Below, piece after piece: positions 48,524 through 59,675 of a stretch of 64,000 nt of DNA. Under the pieces are notes generated by a model, which saw only the letters and a list, made by a program, of their open reading frames with translations, was not told the origin of the DNA and did no database searches. Both the position numbers and the translations under genes were made by a program. Position 1 is the first letter of the stretch. Every line of letters starts with the position of its first letter. Source of the stretch: Phyllobacterium chamaecytisi (GTDB taxonomy: Bacteria; Pseudomonadota; Alphaproteobacteria; Rhizobiales; Rhizobiaceae); the NCBI RefSeq assembly GCF_020164455.1, contig NZ_JAIQWW010000001.1, positions 669,224 through 733,223 on the forward strand, written 5' to 3'.

Positions 48524-49699
48524 ATGGCCCGCAATCGCGCCTATCTAGACTACAATGCAAGTGCGCCGCTGATTGCGGCAGCGCGCGATGCTGTGGTCAA
48601 TGCGCTGATGCAAACCGGCAATCCGTCATCCGTTCATCTGGAAGGCCGTGCGACCAAGGCAATTCTTGAAGCTGCGCGCCGCGATGTCGCCGCGCTGGTC
48701 AGCTCCAAGCCTGATCATGTGGTCTTTACATCGGGTGCGACCGAGGCAGCTTCAACCCTCCTAACGCCACATTATACGATGGGACGGGCGGCGATGCGCC
48801 TTTCGCGGCTTTATGTCAGCGCAAGCGAGCATCCTTGCATCCTTGCAGGTGGACAGTTTCCGGCAGATCAGGTTGATGTAATTGGTGTTAACGACAGCGG
48901 CCTGCTTGATCTGGAGCAGCTGCGTGCGCTTCTTGTTGCCCATGATCGCAGCCAGGGGCTGCCGCTTGTTGCCGTACAGGCGGCCAATAACGAAACTGGC
49001 GTCTTGCAGCCGATCGAAACGATTGGTGCGCTGGTGAAGGAATTTGGCGGGCTCTTAATTGTTGACGCGGTGCAGGCTGCAGGACGAATTCCGCTAGATA
49101 TTACAACATCTTCTGCGGATTATCTCATCTTGTCGTCGCACAAGATCGGCGGTCCAAAAGGCGTTGGCGCGATTGTGGCCGTATCTGATCTTGTGATGCC
49201 GAAGCCCATCATCCGCGGTGGCGGACAGGAAAAGGGCCATCGCGGCGGTACCGAAGCGTTGCCACTTATTGCCGGATTCGGTGCTGCGGCACGCGTGGCC
49301 AAGGAACGCCTGGATTCTGGCGGCTGGCCGACACAAAAACGCGAAATGATAGAACAGAGCGTTCGAGCGATAGCGCCTGACGCCATTATCTATGGTGAGG
49401 CCGTCGACCGCCTGCCGAACACCACCATGTTTTCGCTGGCTGAGATGAAAGCGGAAACGGTACAGATCGCTTTTGATCTTGCAGGAATCGCGCTATCGGC
49501 CGGGTCTGCCTGTTCATCCGGAAAAGTCGGGCCAAGCCAGGTGCTTGCGGCGATGGGATATGGCGATGGAACAGGCGGTCTTCGGGTCTCCACGGCGCCG
49601 GATACGAGTGACGAAGAGATCGCGCTTTTTCTGGAAGCGCTGAAGATTATGGTCGCGCGACGCGACCGCTCGAAACCAGCCGCGGCCGATGCCGCGTAA
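48524..49699 (+). CDS. Cysteine desulfurase (IscS/NifS-like) heading the suf operon
   Basis: A 391-aa PLP enzyme that removes sulfur from cysteine for Fe-S assembly. The PLP Lys is in SSHKIGGPKGVG (about 206) and the active-site Cys in SAGSACSSGKVG (about 330), as in class I desulfurases; NNETGVLQP is the PLP-contact strand. Rhizobial suf operons usually open with such a gene while the class II SufS sits further along; here both are present. A 168-bp gap separates it from sufB. Confidence 0.92.
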   Translation: MARNRAYLDYNASAPLIAAARDAVVNALMQTGNPSSVHLEGRATKAILEAARRDVAALVSSKPDHVVFTSGATEAASTLLTPHYTMGRAAMRLSRLYVSASEHPCILAGGQFPADQVDVIGVNDSGLLDLEQLRALLVAHDRSQGLPLVAVQAANNETGVLQPIETIGALVKEFGGLLIVDAVQAAGRIPLDITTSSADYLILSSHKIGGPKGVGAIVAVSDLVMPKPIIRGGGQEKGHRGGTEALPLIAGFGAAARVAKERLDSGGWPTQKREMIEQSVRAIAPDAIIYGEAVDRLPNTTMFSLAEMKAETVQIAFDLAGIALSAGSACSSGKVGPSQVLAAMGYGDGTGGLRVSTAPDTSDEEIALFLEALKIMVARRDRSKPAAADAA

Positions 49700-49867
49700 A
49701 GAAATTCGATTATCGGCAGATTATCGCCGTTAATTGAAAAAAATCCGGTGAATACCGGTGTTAAATCGTGCGATTGCGCACTACATAGAGGCAGATATTC
49801 AAGACGACATACTGCCTTGACGTTTGCAACTGCGGGACCTTGAACCCCGCGTGGATGGAGAACGCCA

Positions 49868-51393
<1,526 letters not shown>

Positions 51394-51394
<1 letters not shown>

Positions 51395-51600
51395 TGGCAC
51401 CAATCACTACTGACGCACTCGACAGGCTTCGCCGGCGTTATGAAGAACTGGGTGAAGTGATCGACGAGTTGACTGACACGATTGCGCGTTCGTCTACCGC
51501 GACCGAGAGCGTTCTTGAGCCGGAACTGATCAGAGCGCGCAAGGAACTCGCATCTGTGGTTGAGCGCCTTAAGACCCTCAGCGGCGAGAGCTCATCATAG
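51394..51600 (+). CDS. 68-aa coiled-coil-like protein inside the suf operon
   Basis: Acidic helical protein with heptad-like leucines (LDRLRRRYEELGEVIDELTD and LIRARKELASVVERLKTL). No Cys and no membrane segment. Its ATG overlaps the sufB stop (TAATG), so it should be translated by coupling and is very probably real. I do not recognise a family. Position between sufB and sufC suggests a role in or near the Suf machinery, but that is only from context. A 89-bp gap separates it from sufC. Confidence 0.7.
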
Positions 51601-51689
51601 TCGGCACGGCATGTGTCATTGGCCGATAGAACCAAGATTAAAAGTTAGGGATCGCCAAGGCTGATTCCCGAAATCTAAAAGGTAGTACA

Positions 51690-52445
51690 ATGCTGGAAAT
51701 CAGAAACCTTCATGCGAAGATCGCAGACACGGACACCGAGATCATTCGCGGCCTGAATCTCACGGTCAAGGCTGGTGAAGTCGCTGCGATCATGGGGCCG
51801 AACGGTTCCGGGAAATCGACGCTGTCCTATATTCTCGCGGGCCGTGATGACTACGAGGTCACCGAAGGCGACATTCTTTACAACGGCGAATCCATTCTGG
51901 AGCTCGACCCGTCCGAGCGTGCAGCAAAGGGCATTTTCCTGGCGTTCCAGTATCCGATGGAGATACCGGGTGTTGCGACGATGGAATTCCTGAAGGTAGC
52001 TATGAATTCGCAGCGCAAGGCGCGCGGTGAAGAGCCGCTGAAGATTCCCGAGTTCATCGGGCGCGTGAAGACAGCAGCCACATCGCTCGACATGGATATC
52101 GCCATGCTCAAGCGTCCACTCAATGTCGGTTTCTCCGGCGGCGAGAAGAAACGTGCGGAAATTCTGCAGATGAAGCTGCTCGAGCCGAAGCTCTGCGTTC
52201 TCGACGAGACCGATTCCGGTCTTGACATCGATGCGCTCAAGATCGTTGCCGATGGCGTCAATGCGTTGCGGTCGCCCGATCGCGCTGTGATCGTCATCAC
52301 CCACTACCAGCGTCTGCTCGACTATATCGTGCCGGACACCGTCCATGTTCTCTACAAGGGGCAGGTGATCAAGTCGGGCGACAAGAATCTTGCGCTCGAG
52401 CTGGAAGAGAATGGCTATGCCGATATTATCGGTGAGGCAGCCTGA
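51690..52445 (+). CDS. sufC: Fe-S cluster assembly ATPase SufC
   Basis: ABC ATPase of the SufBCD complex, 251 aa. Walker A is GPNGSGKST, the signature FSGGEKKR and Walker B CVLDETDSGLD. The Q-loop sits in AFQYPMEIPG. Drives conformational change of SufB-SufD. sufD starts 10 bp after the stop. Confidence 0.97.
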   Translation: MLEIRNLHAKIADTDTEIIRGLNLTVKAGEVAAIMGPNGSGKSTLSYILAGRDDYEVTEGDILYNGESILELDPSERAAKGIFLAFQYPMEIPGVATMEFLKVAMNSQRKARGEEPLKIPEFIGRVKTAATSLDMDIAMLKRPLNVGFSGGEKKRAEILQMKLLEPKLCVLDETDSGLDIDALKIVADGVNALRSPDRAVIVITHYQRLLDYIVPDTVHVLYKGQVIKSGDKNLALELEENGYADIIGEAA

Positions 52446-52455
52446 GGAATACGTC

Positions 52456-53727
52456 ATGAATGTTCATACAGGACGCCAACCCACACCTGCTGAATCGGCA
52501 CTGGTCGACGCTTTCGTCGACCGGATGGGCGAGCTGCCGGGCGACGGCGAGATCGCCAGCGCCCGCGACAACGCGATTGAAGCGTTGAAGACGCAAGGCC
52601 TTCCGTCGCGTCGCGTCGAGGCTTGGCACTACACTGATCTGCGCACACTGCTGCGCAACATTCCCGTCTATGACGGGACCGCGGGAACCAACGCCTTGCC
52701 GGCGATTATCGCAGGATCTGCGGTGGCGACCGTTTCCAATGGCGTTGCGTTGACCGCTCCGCGTCTCGAAGGTGTCGAATTCACCAAGTTCGGTGATAAA
52801 CTGTCCGATGGCTCGGTGATCCGCGAGCTTGCCATTCGTGACGGTGACGACGCGATCGGCCAGATCAATGCGGCCTATGTCACTGATGGCTGGGCGATTG
52901 CCTTTGCCGATGGTGTGGAACTGGAAACGCCGCTCGAATTGCAGAACGCTCAGCTTCGCGGCCAGGGGCATGTGCGTTTTCCGGTCAAGTTCGGCAAGGG
53001 TGTCAAGGCAACAATCATTGAGCGCCAGACCGGCGGCGAAGGTGAGGGGTTTTCAACCAGCGTCAGTAATGTAACCGTCGCTGATGATGCGGAAATCACC
53101 TGGATCATCCTGCGCGAGCAGGGCGTCGAGGCAACGCAGCTGGCGCAGTTCATTGCCAAGATTGGCTCGAATGCCAAATTGACGGTTTATGTCGTCAATG
53201 CCGGCGGCAAGCTCGTCCGTCAGGAAGTGCATGTGCTGGTGAAGGGTGAAGGTTCCGATTTCCAGTTGCGCGGCGTCAACTTGCTCGGCGGCGACAGCCA
53301 TACGGACGTCACCATGACACTCGGTCATCTGGTCGAAAACACAACATCGGTGCAGATCATCCGAAATGTCGTCACTGATCGCGCGCGCGGCGTGTTCCAG
53401 GGTCAGATCAAGGTCAACAAGTTGGCCCAGAAGACCGATGCCCGCATGGCATGCAATACGCTGCTGCTTTCAGATGATGGCGAATTCGATGCCAAGCCGG
53501 AGCTGGAGATTTTTGCGGATGATGTTGCCTGCGGCCATGGCGCAACGGTTACAGAGATCGATGGCAATCATCTGTTCTACCTGCGTGCCCGCGGCATTCC
53601 GGAAAATGAAGCGCGGGGTCTTCTGATCAAAGCTTTCGTTGCCGAAATCGTCGAAGAGCTGGAAAACGAACCGCTTGTCGAGGCGCTTGAAGCCATTCTC
53701 GACAAATGGCTCGCGGCACACGTTTGA
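52456..53727 (+). CDS. sufD: Fe-S cluster assembly protein SufD
   Basis: Paralogue of SufB and its heterodimer partner, 423 aa. Contains RVEAWHYTDLRTLL at the N-terminus and the beta-helix core (GVNLLGGDSHTDVTM, ARGVFQGQIKVNKLAQKTDA), with DDVACGHGATVTEID near the C-terminus. The start ATG 52456 has TGAGGAA upstream; an upstream in-frame start lies inside sufC. Confidence 0.95.
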   Translation: MNVHTGRQPTPAESALVDAFVDRMGELPGDGEIASARDNAIEALKTQGLPSRRVEAWHYTDLRTLLRNIPVYDGTAGTNALPAIIAGSAVATVSNGVALTAPRLEGVEFTKFGDKLSDGSVIRELAIRDGDDAIGQINAAYVTDGWAIAFADGVELETPLELQNAQLRGQGHVRFPVKFGKGVKATIIERQTGGEGEGFSTSVSNVTVADDAEITWIILREQGVEATQLAQFIAKIGSNAKLTVYVVNAGGKLVRQEVHVLVKGEGSDFQLRGVNLLGGDSHTDVTMTLGHLVENTTSVQIIRNVVTDRARGVFQGQIKVNKLAQKTDARMACNTLLLSDDGEFDAKPELEIFADDVACGHGATVTEIDGNHLFYLRARGIPENEARGLLIKAFVAEIVEELENEPLVEALEAILDKWLAAHV

Positions 53728-53759
53728 TCGACTGAACCTATATGGAAAGCGCGGCTATC

Positions 53760-55001
53760 ATGGATACAAGGATCATTCAAAGCGGCTATGACGTAGAGGC
53801 TATTCGTCAGGATTTCCCCATCCTGTCGCGCGAAGTCTATGGCAAGCCGCTGGTGTATCTCGATAATGGCGCTTCGGCCCAGAAACCGCGTGCAGTGATC
53901 GATATGATCACGCGTACGTATTCCAACGAATACGCCAATGTGCATCGCGGGCTACATTTCCTGTCGAACGCTGCGACCGATGCCTATGAAAAAGCACGGG
54001 AAAACGTTCGCCGGTTTCTGAATGCAGCATCGGTCGACGAAATCGTTTTCACCAAATCTGCGACAGAGTCGATCAATACCGTCGCCTATGGCTATGGCAT
54101 GCCGAATATCGGCGAGGGTGACGAGATCGTGCTTTCCATCATGGAGCACCACTCGAACATCGTGCCTTGGCATTTCATCCGTGAGCGCCAAGGCGCCAAG
54201 CTCGTCTGGGTGCCTGTCGATGAACAGGGTGCACTCCACATCGAAGAATTCGAGAAGCGACTGACCGACCGCACCAAGCTGGTCGCGATCACCCATATGT
54301 CGAACGTGCTTGGAACTGTGACGCCAATCAAGGAGATCGTCCGCATCGCCCATGCTCACGGTATTCCGGTGCTGGTCGATGGCAGTCAGGGTGCAGTGCA
54401 CCTGCCGGTCGATGTGCAGGATCTCGGTTGCGACTGGTATATCTTCACCGGCCACAAGATCTACGGACCGTCGGGTATCGGTGTGCTTTATGGGCGCAAG
54501 GAAATGCTCGAAGCGATGCGACCATTCCAGGGCGGCGGCGAAATGATCGAGGAGGTGACGGAGGATTTCGTCACTTACAACCACCCGCCACACAGGTTTG
54601 AAGCCGGCACCCCGCCGATCGCCCAGGCTATCGGGCTTGGCGCAGCGATCGAATATGTCGAGAAGATCGGCCGCGCCGCTATTCTCGCCCACGAAGAAGA
54701 TTTGCGCGATTATGCACACCAACGTCTGCGCGAAATCAATTCGCTGCGTATCTTTGGCGATGCAAAGGGCAAGGGTGCGATAATTTCGTTCGAACTGCAG
54801 GGCATCCATGCCCATGACGTATCAATGGTGATCGACCGTGCAGGCGTCGCCGTGCGGGCAGGTACCCATTGCGCCCAGCCGCTATTGAAACGTTTCGGTG
54901 TAACATCCACATGCCGTGCATCGTTTGCGATGTATAATACAAGAGACGAGATTGATGTTCTCGCCGATGCGCTGGAAAAGGCGCGGAAATTCTTTGGGTG
55001 A
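53760..55001 (+). CDS. sufS: Cysteine desulfurase SufS
   Basis: Class II cysteine desulfurase, 413 aa. The PLP Lys lies in FTGHKIYGPSGIG (about 226) and the active Cys in VRAGTHCAQPLLKRFG (about 364), with the family hallmark NGASAQKP at the N-terminus. ATG 53760 is preferred over ATG 53742 because GGAAAG lies ahead of it. It ends in a one-base overlap with sufT. The usual partner SufE is not present in the window. Confidence 0.94.
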   Translation: MDTRIIQSGYDVEAIRQDFPILSREVYGKPLVYLDNGASAQKPRAVIDMITRTYSNEYANVHRGLHFLSNAATDAYEKARENVRRFLNAASVDEIVFTKSATESINTVAYGYGMPNIGEGDEIVLSIMEHHSNIVPWHFIRERQGAKLVWVPVDEQGALHIEEFEKRLTDRTKLVAITHMSNVLGTVTPIKEIVRIAHAHGIPVLVDGSQGAVHLPVDVQDLGCDWYIFTGHKIYGPSGIGVLYGRKEMLEAMRPFQGGGEMIEEVTEDFVTYNHPPHRFEAGTPPIAQAIGLGAAIEYVEKIGRAAILAHEEDLRDYAHQRLREINSLRIFGDAKGKGAIISFELQGIHAHDVSMVIDRAGVAVRAGTHCAQPLLKRFGVTSTCRASFAMYNTRDEIDVLADALEKARKFFG

Positions 55002-55423
55002 TGACGATGACCGACAAAGTCGAGACACTGGAAAAAGCTGAGACACCGGTCGTTGAAACCGGTTCTGCAAAGGCTGAGGTCGAGACCGCGCCTGTGTCGG
55101 CTATTCCTGCCGACGAACTGGCGCGGATGACCGATGATGTCATTGGCGCCTTGAAAACCGTATATGACCCGGAAATTCCCGCCGACATCTACGAACTCGG
55201 TCTGGTCTACAAGATCGATATCGAGGACGACCGCTCGGTGAAGATCGAAATGACACTGACGGCACCCGGTTGTCCGGTTGCCGGTGAAATGCCTGGCTGG
55301 GTGCAGGATGCAGTCAGCGCCGTAGAAGGCGTGAGCTTCGTCGATGTCACCATGACATTCGATCCACCCTGGACGCCCGATCGCATGTCGGAAGAGGCGC
55401 AGGTCGCGGTCGGCTGGTATTAG
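55001..55423 (+). CDS. sufT: SufT / MIP18 family Fe-S maturation protein (DUF59)
   Basis: A 140-aa protein with a Thr/Glu/Ala-rich N-terminal extension of about 40 residues and a C-terminal DUF59 domain: VIGALKTVYDPEIPADIYEL, MTLTAPGCPVAGEMP and FDPPWTPDRMS. Members help transfer Fe-S clusters to target proteins. It lies in the suf operon; its stop codon is inside a palindromic repeat element. A second ATG at 55007 is possible. Confidence 0.93.
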   Translation: MTMTDKVETLEKAETPVVETGSAKAEVETAPVSAIPADELARMTDDVIGALKTVYDPEIPADIYELGLVYKIDIEDDRSVKIEMTLTAPGCPVAGEMPGWVQDAVSAVEGVSFVDVTMTFDPPWTPDRMSEEAQVAVGWY

Positions 55424-55566
55424 GGTGGGTTGATATTCACGCCCTGACGATCTGCAAACGGCATTTTTCTGCGATCCGGTGCTCACGTACTTCAAGTACG
55501 CTCCGCTCCGGTTCTCGAAAACCACCGTTTTCGCCGCGTCATGATCGCGAATCTCAACGCACCCTA
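55421..55566. repeat. 146-bp palindromic repeat element between converging genes
   Basis: Ends TAGGGTGGGTTGATATTC (55421-55438) and GAATCTCAACGCACCCTA (55549-55566) are inverted copies with two mismatches. Inside are an AAACGG/CCGTTTT pair and a short perfect hairpin CGTACTT-C-AAGTACG near 55485-55500. Similar elements with a CTTCAAGTACG core are, as far as I recall, common in rhizobial genomes. The left end supplies the sufT stop codon. Confidence 0.78.
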
Positions 55567-55574
55567 AGCAGGCT

Positions 55575-56147
55575 CTAAGGCGCTTCGCAGCCTTCAGGCA
55601 CACTTTCTTCGAATGGTTGATCCGATTTCTGCAATGTTCCGTCCAATATGGAGAGTGGTACGTAGGGGACGCCCTGGATCGCCGGGTTTGCGAGCCGCAA
55701 GCGATAGCAGCCATTGAACACTGTGACGCTGCCATCCTTGCCCTCGGATTTGATCGCCATTGGCTGGCTCCAATAGGCTGAACCGGCCGCGCCTTCGCCG
55801 ACGGCCTTGCCGAACAGCACGCTGACCGTTGCGGTGGTTTCATACCCCGCCTGAAATTGCGGGAATGGTTGCGGGGGGCTATCCGAAGCATAATAGCTGT
55901 ACGCGCGAGCATATTCTTGCCGGTTGATGGCATTGTAGTACGACTTGATCAGGGCTTCGGGGTTGCTCCGGTCATCAAGATATTCCGGGGGTGTCTGCGT
56001 TGCGGTTGCCGCTTGTTCTTTCGGTACCGGCGTTTCGGCAGGTGCAGGTGTAGTGGCTTCAGGCTGTTTCGCTTCCTGCGCGAGCCCTGGTACAATATGC
56101 AGCGATAACACTGCTGCGCTGCAAAGAACGAGATGGCGATAATTCAT
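55575..56147 (-). CDS. Secreted protein of unknown function (190 aa)
   Basis: Opens with a signal peptide (MNYRHLVLCSAAVLSLHIVP, cleavage about residue 24 after GLA), a Pro/Ala/Thr/Glu-rich linker, then a domain starting ALIKSYYNAINRQEYARAYS that looks like an NTF2-like or lipid-binding fold. Two Cys (in FNGCYRLRL and PEGCEAP) could form a disulfide. No known family recognised. Converges on sufT across the repeat; divergent from sufA. Confidence 0.75.
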   Translation of the reverse strand: MNYRHLVLCSAAVLSLHIVPGLAQEAKQPEATTPAPAETPVPKEQAATATQTPPEYLDDRSNPEALIKSYYNAINRQEYARAYSYYASDSPPQPFPQFQAGYETTATVSVLFGKAVGEGAAGSAYWSQPMAIKSEGKDGSVTVFNGCYRLRLANPAIQGVPYVPLSILDGTLQKSDQPFEESVPEGCEAP

Positions 56148-56274
56148 GCTTTCAGCCCTCTGCGGATCGTGTTTATAGGCCTTGAACAGTTTGAACACTT
56201 GCAGTGACGGTTGTGTAACACTAACTATGTTATTCGAGTGATCGTTCCACCGATCTCGAACAAGAGGATGAGAA

Positions 56275-56649
56275 ATGGGTCGTTTTTCTGTCATGACGTT
56301 GACTGACGCCGCCGCACAGCGCGTGAGCGAGATTGTGGCGACGCGCGAAAATGCGCTCGGCATTCGCGTCGGCATTAAGAAGGGCGGCTGCGCAGGTATG
56401 GAATATATGATCGATCTCGTGACCGAAGCAAAAGCCGGTGACGACGTGGTCGAAAAAGACGGCTCGAAGGTGTTCGTCGCGCCGGAAGCTGTGCTCTACC
56501 TCCTGGGCACGCAGATGGATTTTGAAGTGACCAAGCTGCGCACAGGCTTTGTCTTCAACAATCCCAACCAGACTTCAGCCTGCGGTTGTGGAGAGTCGGT
56601 TGAATTGACGCCGGCCAAGCCGGAAGCGCTGGCATCAGCCCCTTCCTGA
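56275..56649 (+). CDS. sufA: A-type Fe-S carrier protein SufA
   Basis: A 124-aa carrier with the three conserved Cys: KKGGCAGMEY (first, about 41) and SACGCGESVEL (second and third). Passes Fe-S clusters from SufBCD to apo-proteins. It is separated from the main suf operon by the repeat and the leftward secreted-protein gene, so it has its own promoter. Confidence 0.94.
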   Translation: MGRFSVMTLTDAAAQRVSEIVATRENALGIRVGIKKGGCAGMEYMIDLVTEAKAGDDVVEKDGSKVFVAPEAVLYLLGTQMDFEVTKLRTGFVFNNPNQTSACGCGESVELTPAKPEALASAPS

Positions 56650-56659
56650 CCTTTTCGTC

Positions 56660-56980
56660 ATGGACAATGACGCAATTCAAGATTTGTTTTCAGGACTTGG
56701 GCCGGTCACGATCAAACGCATGTTTGGCGGCAAGGGCATTTATTTCGAGGGCACGATTATCGCGCTCGAAGTCAGTGACGAAATTCTCTTGAAAGCAGAT
56801 AAGGTCTCAGCGCCCGAATTTGAGGCAGCCAATTGCCGCCAATGGACCTATGAGCGCGAGGGCAGGAAGCCCGTCGGCATGCCCTATTGGTCTGTCCCGG
56901 CAGAGGCTTTCGATGACCCCGACATCATGACGGAATGGGCAAGGCGGGCGTACGAGGCCTCATTGCGCGTGGCCAAGTAA
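56660..56980 (+). CDS. TfoX N-terminal domain protein
   Basis: A 106-aa protein with DLFSGLGPVTIKRMFGGKGIY and RQWTYEREGRKPVGMPYW, the TfoX-N fold. The C-terminal TfoX domain of enteric competence regulators is missing, as is common in alphaproteobacteria. Lies 10 bp after sufA and is probably co-transcribed. Function not known outside gammaproteobacterial competence. Confidence 0.88.
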   Translation: MDNDAIQDLFSGLGPVTIKRMFGGKGIYFEGTIIALEVSDEILLKADKVSAPEFEAANCRQWTYEREGRKPVGMPYWSVPAEAFDDPDIMTEWARRAYEASLRVAK

Positions 56981-56994
56981 CAGCCTGAAATTTC

Positions 56995-58506
56995 TCAGAC
57001 CTTGGTGTCAATCAGCATGAAAGCCGGGATTTCATCACCGAAGCCAATCGGTGCCGAACCCATATCATCGCGGTCACGACGGTGATCACGGCGCGGCTCG
57101 GCATGCGGGACGCGAGCACGCCGCTGCTCGTTTTCCGCTTTGATCGCCGCCTTTTGCGGCTTCTCAGCGGTACGAACGATCGGCTGATCATCGACTATCG
57201 GCTGCGCATCAACCTCTTTGGCCTTTTCGGCCGCTGCGATGATGTCGATTTCGGACTGCGGGCGTTCACGTTCACGGCCCTCATTGCGAGGCCTGCGCTT
57301 CGGCGCGCTCTTGTCGCGGCTATTGCGGCCACGGCGCGGTGCGTCGTCCTGTTCGGTCGAGACGGGCAGGGTGGACAGATCACCATCATACCAGTTGATA
57401 TCCTCGCCGATCAGCTTTTCGATCGACGCAAGATATTTGACATCGGCTGGCGTTACGAGTGTGAAGGCTTTGCCGGAACGGCCGGCACGGCCCGTACGGC
57501 CGATGCGATGAACGTAGTCTTCGGAATGGATCGGGACGTCGAAGTTGAACACGTGGCTGACATCGGGAATGTCCAGCCCACGCGCGGCGACGTCGGACGC
57601 AACGAGGATCTTCAACTTGTTGTCCTTGAAGTTCGCCAGCATTGTCGTGCGCGCACGCTGATCCATATCGCCGTGCAAGGCGCCGGCATCGAATTCGTGC
57701 TTCACCAGCGAGCGGAAAAGCTCGGAGACATCTTTCTTGCGATTGCAGAAGATGATCGCGTTCTTCAGTCCGTCGGCTTCGGCTCGGATGAGATCGCGCA
57801 GCACCGCGCGCTTTTCCCAATCCTTCTTACCTGACTTGACCAGTTGCTGCTCTACGGTTTTCGCCGTCGTCGCAGCCTTAGCAACTTCGATGCGGACGGG
57901 AGAATGCAGGAATTGTTCCGTCAGTTTCGTGATTTCCGGCGGCATGGTTGCCGAGAAGAACAGCGTCTGGCGTGTGAAGGGGATCAACTTGCAGATACGT
58001 TCGATATCGGGAATGAAGCCCATGTCGAGCATGCGGTCGGCTTCGTCGATGACGAGAATATCGACGGCGCTCAAAAGCAGCTTGCCGCGTTCGAAATGGT
58101 CGAGCAGCCGTCCGGGCGTTGCGATCAACACATCAGCGCCGCGTTCAAGCTTGCGCAACTGGTCGTCGAAGGAAACGCCGCCGATGAGCAGTGCGACGTT
58201 CAAGCGATGGTTCTTGCCATACTTGACGAAGTTTTCTTCAACCTGCGCCGCGAGTTCGCGCGTCGGTTCAAGGATGAGTGTGCGTGGCATGCGAGCGCGT
58301 GCGCGGCCCTGTTCAAGCAGCGTCAGCATCGGCAGAACGAAAGAGGCGGTCTTGCCGGTTCCGGTCTGGGCGATGCCAAGAACGTCCTTGCGCTGCAGCG
58401 CATGCGGGATCGCGCCAAGCTGGATCGGTGTTGGTATTGTATATCCTGCTGCTTCTACAGCATCGAGCACTTTCGGCGAAAGGCCCAGGTCAGCAAAGGT
58501 GGTCAA
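56995..58506 (-). CDS. rhlE: DEAD-box RNA helicase RhlE
   Basis: ATP-dependent RNA helicase, 503 aa. Motifs in order: the Q motif (TPIQLGAIP), AQTGTGKTASFVLP, PTRELAAQ, VIDEADRMLDMGF (DEAD), SAT, and HRIGRTGRAGRSG. From about residue 375 on the protein is a low-complexity basic tail rich in Arg and Glu, as in other RhlE proteins involved in ribosome assembly and RNA decay. Confidence 0.93.
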   Translation of the reverse strand: MTTFADLGLSPKVLDAVEAAGYTIPTPIQLGAIPHALQRKDVLGIAQTGTGKTASFVLPMLTLLEQGRARARMPRTLILEPTRELAAQVEENFVKYGKNHRLNVALLIGGVSFDDQLRKLERGADVLIATPGRLLDHFERGKLLLSAVDILVIDEADRMLDMGFIPDIERICKLIPFTRQTLFFSATMPPEITKLTEQFLHSPVRIEVAKAATTAKTVEQQLVKSGKKDWEKRAVLRDLIRAEADGLKNAIIFCNRKKDVSELFRSLVKHEFDAGALHGDMDQRARTTMLANFKDNKLKILVASDVAARGLDIPDVSHVFNFDVPIHSEDYVHRIGRTGRAGRSGKAFTLVTPADVKYLASIEKLIGEDINWYDGDLSTLPVSTEQDDAPRRGRNSRDKSAPKRRPRNEGRERERPQSEIDIIAAAEKAKEVDAQPIVDDQPIVRTAEKPQKAAIKAENEQRRARVPHAEPRRDHRRDRDDMGSAPIGFGDEIPAFMLIDTKV

Positions 58507-58711
58507 TGGAGATTTAACTTTCTATCTGCAGTCGGTGCTGCGCATGCCTGTTGTCGGCTAGGGCGTCATCTGCATCAAAGCATCAGGCACTCTCGATTTG
58601 CACAGCGTTTGCTGACAATGGCGTTACGGCGCATGCCAGCAAAAGTCAACTCTTGGATCAGCTCAGATTTAAGAGTTCGTTACAATTGTGCATCATTTTA
58701 TTCTGATGTTG

Positions 58712-59485
58712 TCAATAAAGGAACTGTTCCTTGAGAATTCGTTCGTTCCAGGAATGGTTCTTGTCAAACAGAATGGTCGCCCTGAGTTGAGATGCTTCTT
58801 CAACTGTGACCGATAGAACGGATTTTACTTCCATATGATCGGCGACGGCATTTACCGGCCGTTTCTCTGGCTCGAGGATATCGAACCGCACTGTCACTTT
58901 GTTCGGCAGCAATGCACCGCGCCAGCGCCGGGGGCGAAAGGCGGAAACCGGGGTGAGGGCGAGGAGCCGTGCATCAAGTGGCAGGATCGGTCCTTGCGCT
59001 GAAAGATTATATGCGGTCGAGCCGGCAGGGGTTGCGACCATGACGCCATCGCAGATCAGTTCTTCCAGCCGCACCTTGTCATCGACGCTGATCCTGATCT
59101 TGGCGGCCTGGTATGACTGACGCAGCAGGGAAACTTCATTCAAAGCGAACGCCGTGAATATACCGTCTTCGGCGGACTCCGTTACCATCTTCAATGGCCG
59201 GATTGTCTCCGACTGCGCGGCTTCTACCCGTTCCTTCAGCGCGGTGTCGCTAAACTCGTTCATCAAGAAGCCGACCGATCCACGGTTCATACCATAGATC
59301 ATCTTGCCCTGGTTCATGTAGTTCTGCAGCGTTTGCAACATGAAGCCATCGCCGCCAAGCGCGATGATGACATCGGCATCCTTGGCCTCGGCTTGCCCAT
59401 AAATATTAGTGAGATCATGCAATGCTGCGTCTGAATCCGGCGTGCCGGAGGAAAGAAAAGCAAATGTTTCGATTTTCCGGTTCAT
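58712..59485 (-). CDS. nadK: NAD kinase
   Basis: Phosphorylates NAD to NADP, 257 aa. The family motif LGGDGFMLQTL near residue 42, NEVSLLRQ near 120 and DGVMVATPAGSTAYNLSA near 145 are visible. Start 59485 gives the usual length; in-frame starts further up (59497, 59554) are less well supported. Confidence 0.95.
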   Translation of the reverse strand: MNRKIETFAFLSSGTPDSDAALHDLTNIYGQAEAKDADVIIALGGDGFMLQTLQNYMNQGKMIYGMNRGSVGFLMNEFSDTALKERVEAAQSETIRPLKMVTESAEDGIFTAFALNEVSLLRQSYQAAKIRISVDDKVRLEELICDGVMVATPAGSTAYNLSAQGPILPLDARLLALTPVSAFRPRRWRGALLPNKVTVRFDILEPEKRPVNAVADHMEVKSVLSVTVEEASQLRATILFDKNHSWNERILKEQFLY

Positions 59486-59675
59486 GGCTGCCTGCATATC
59501 CGAACGACTGGCAACGTGCCTAACACGCCGGAAGCGATCTGGCAAAAAGACCATAAAACATTCTGGAAAATGGCAGCGCTACGGGAAGATAGCGAAGGAA
59601 TGCTGTTGCAAGTCAATCAGGCGACAGGTGGCCGCCGCCAATGAATGAATCTCCAATGTGCTGCGAGCGTGGTGT

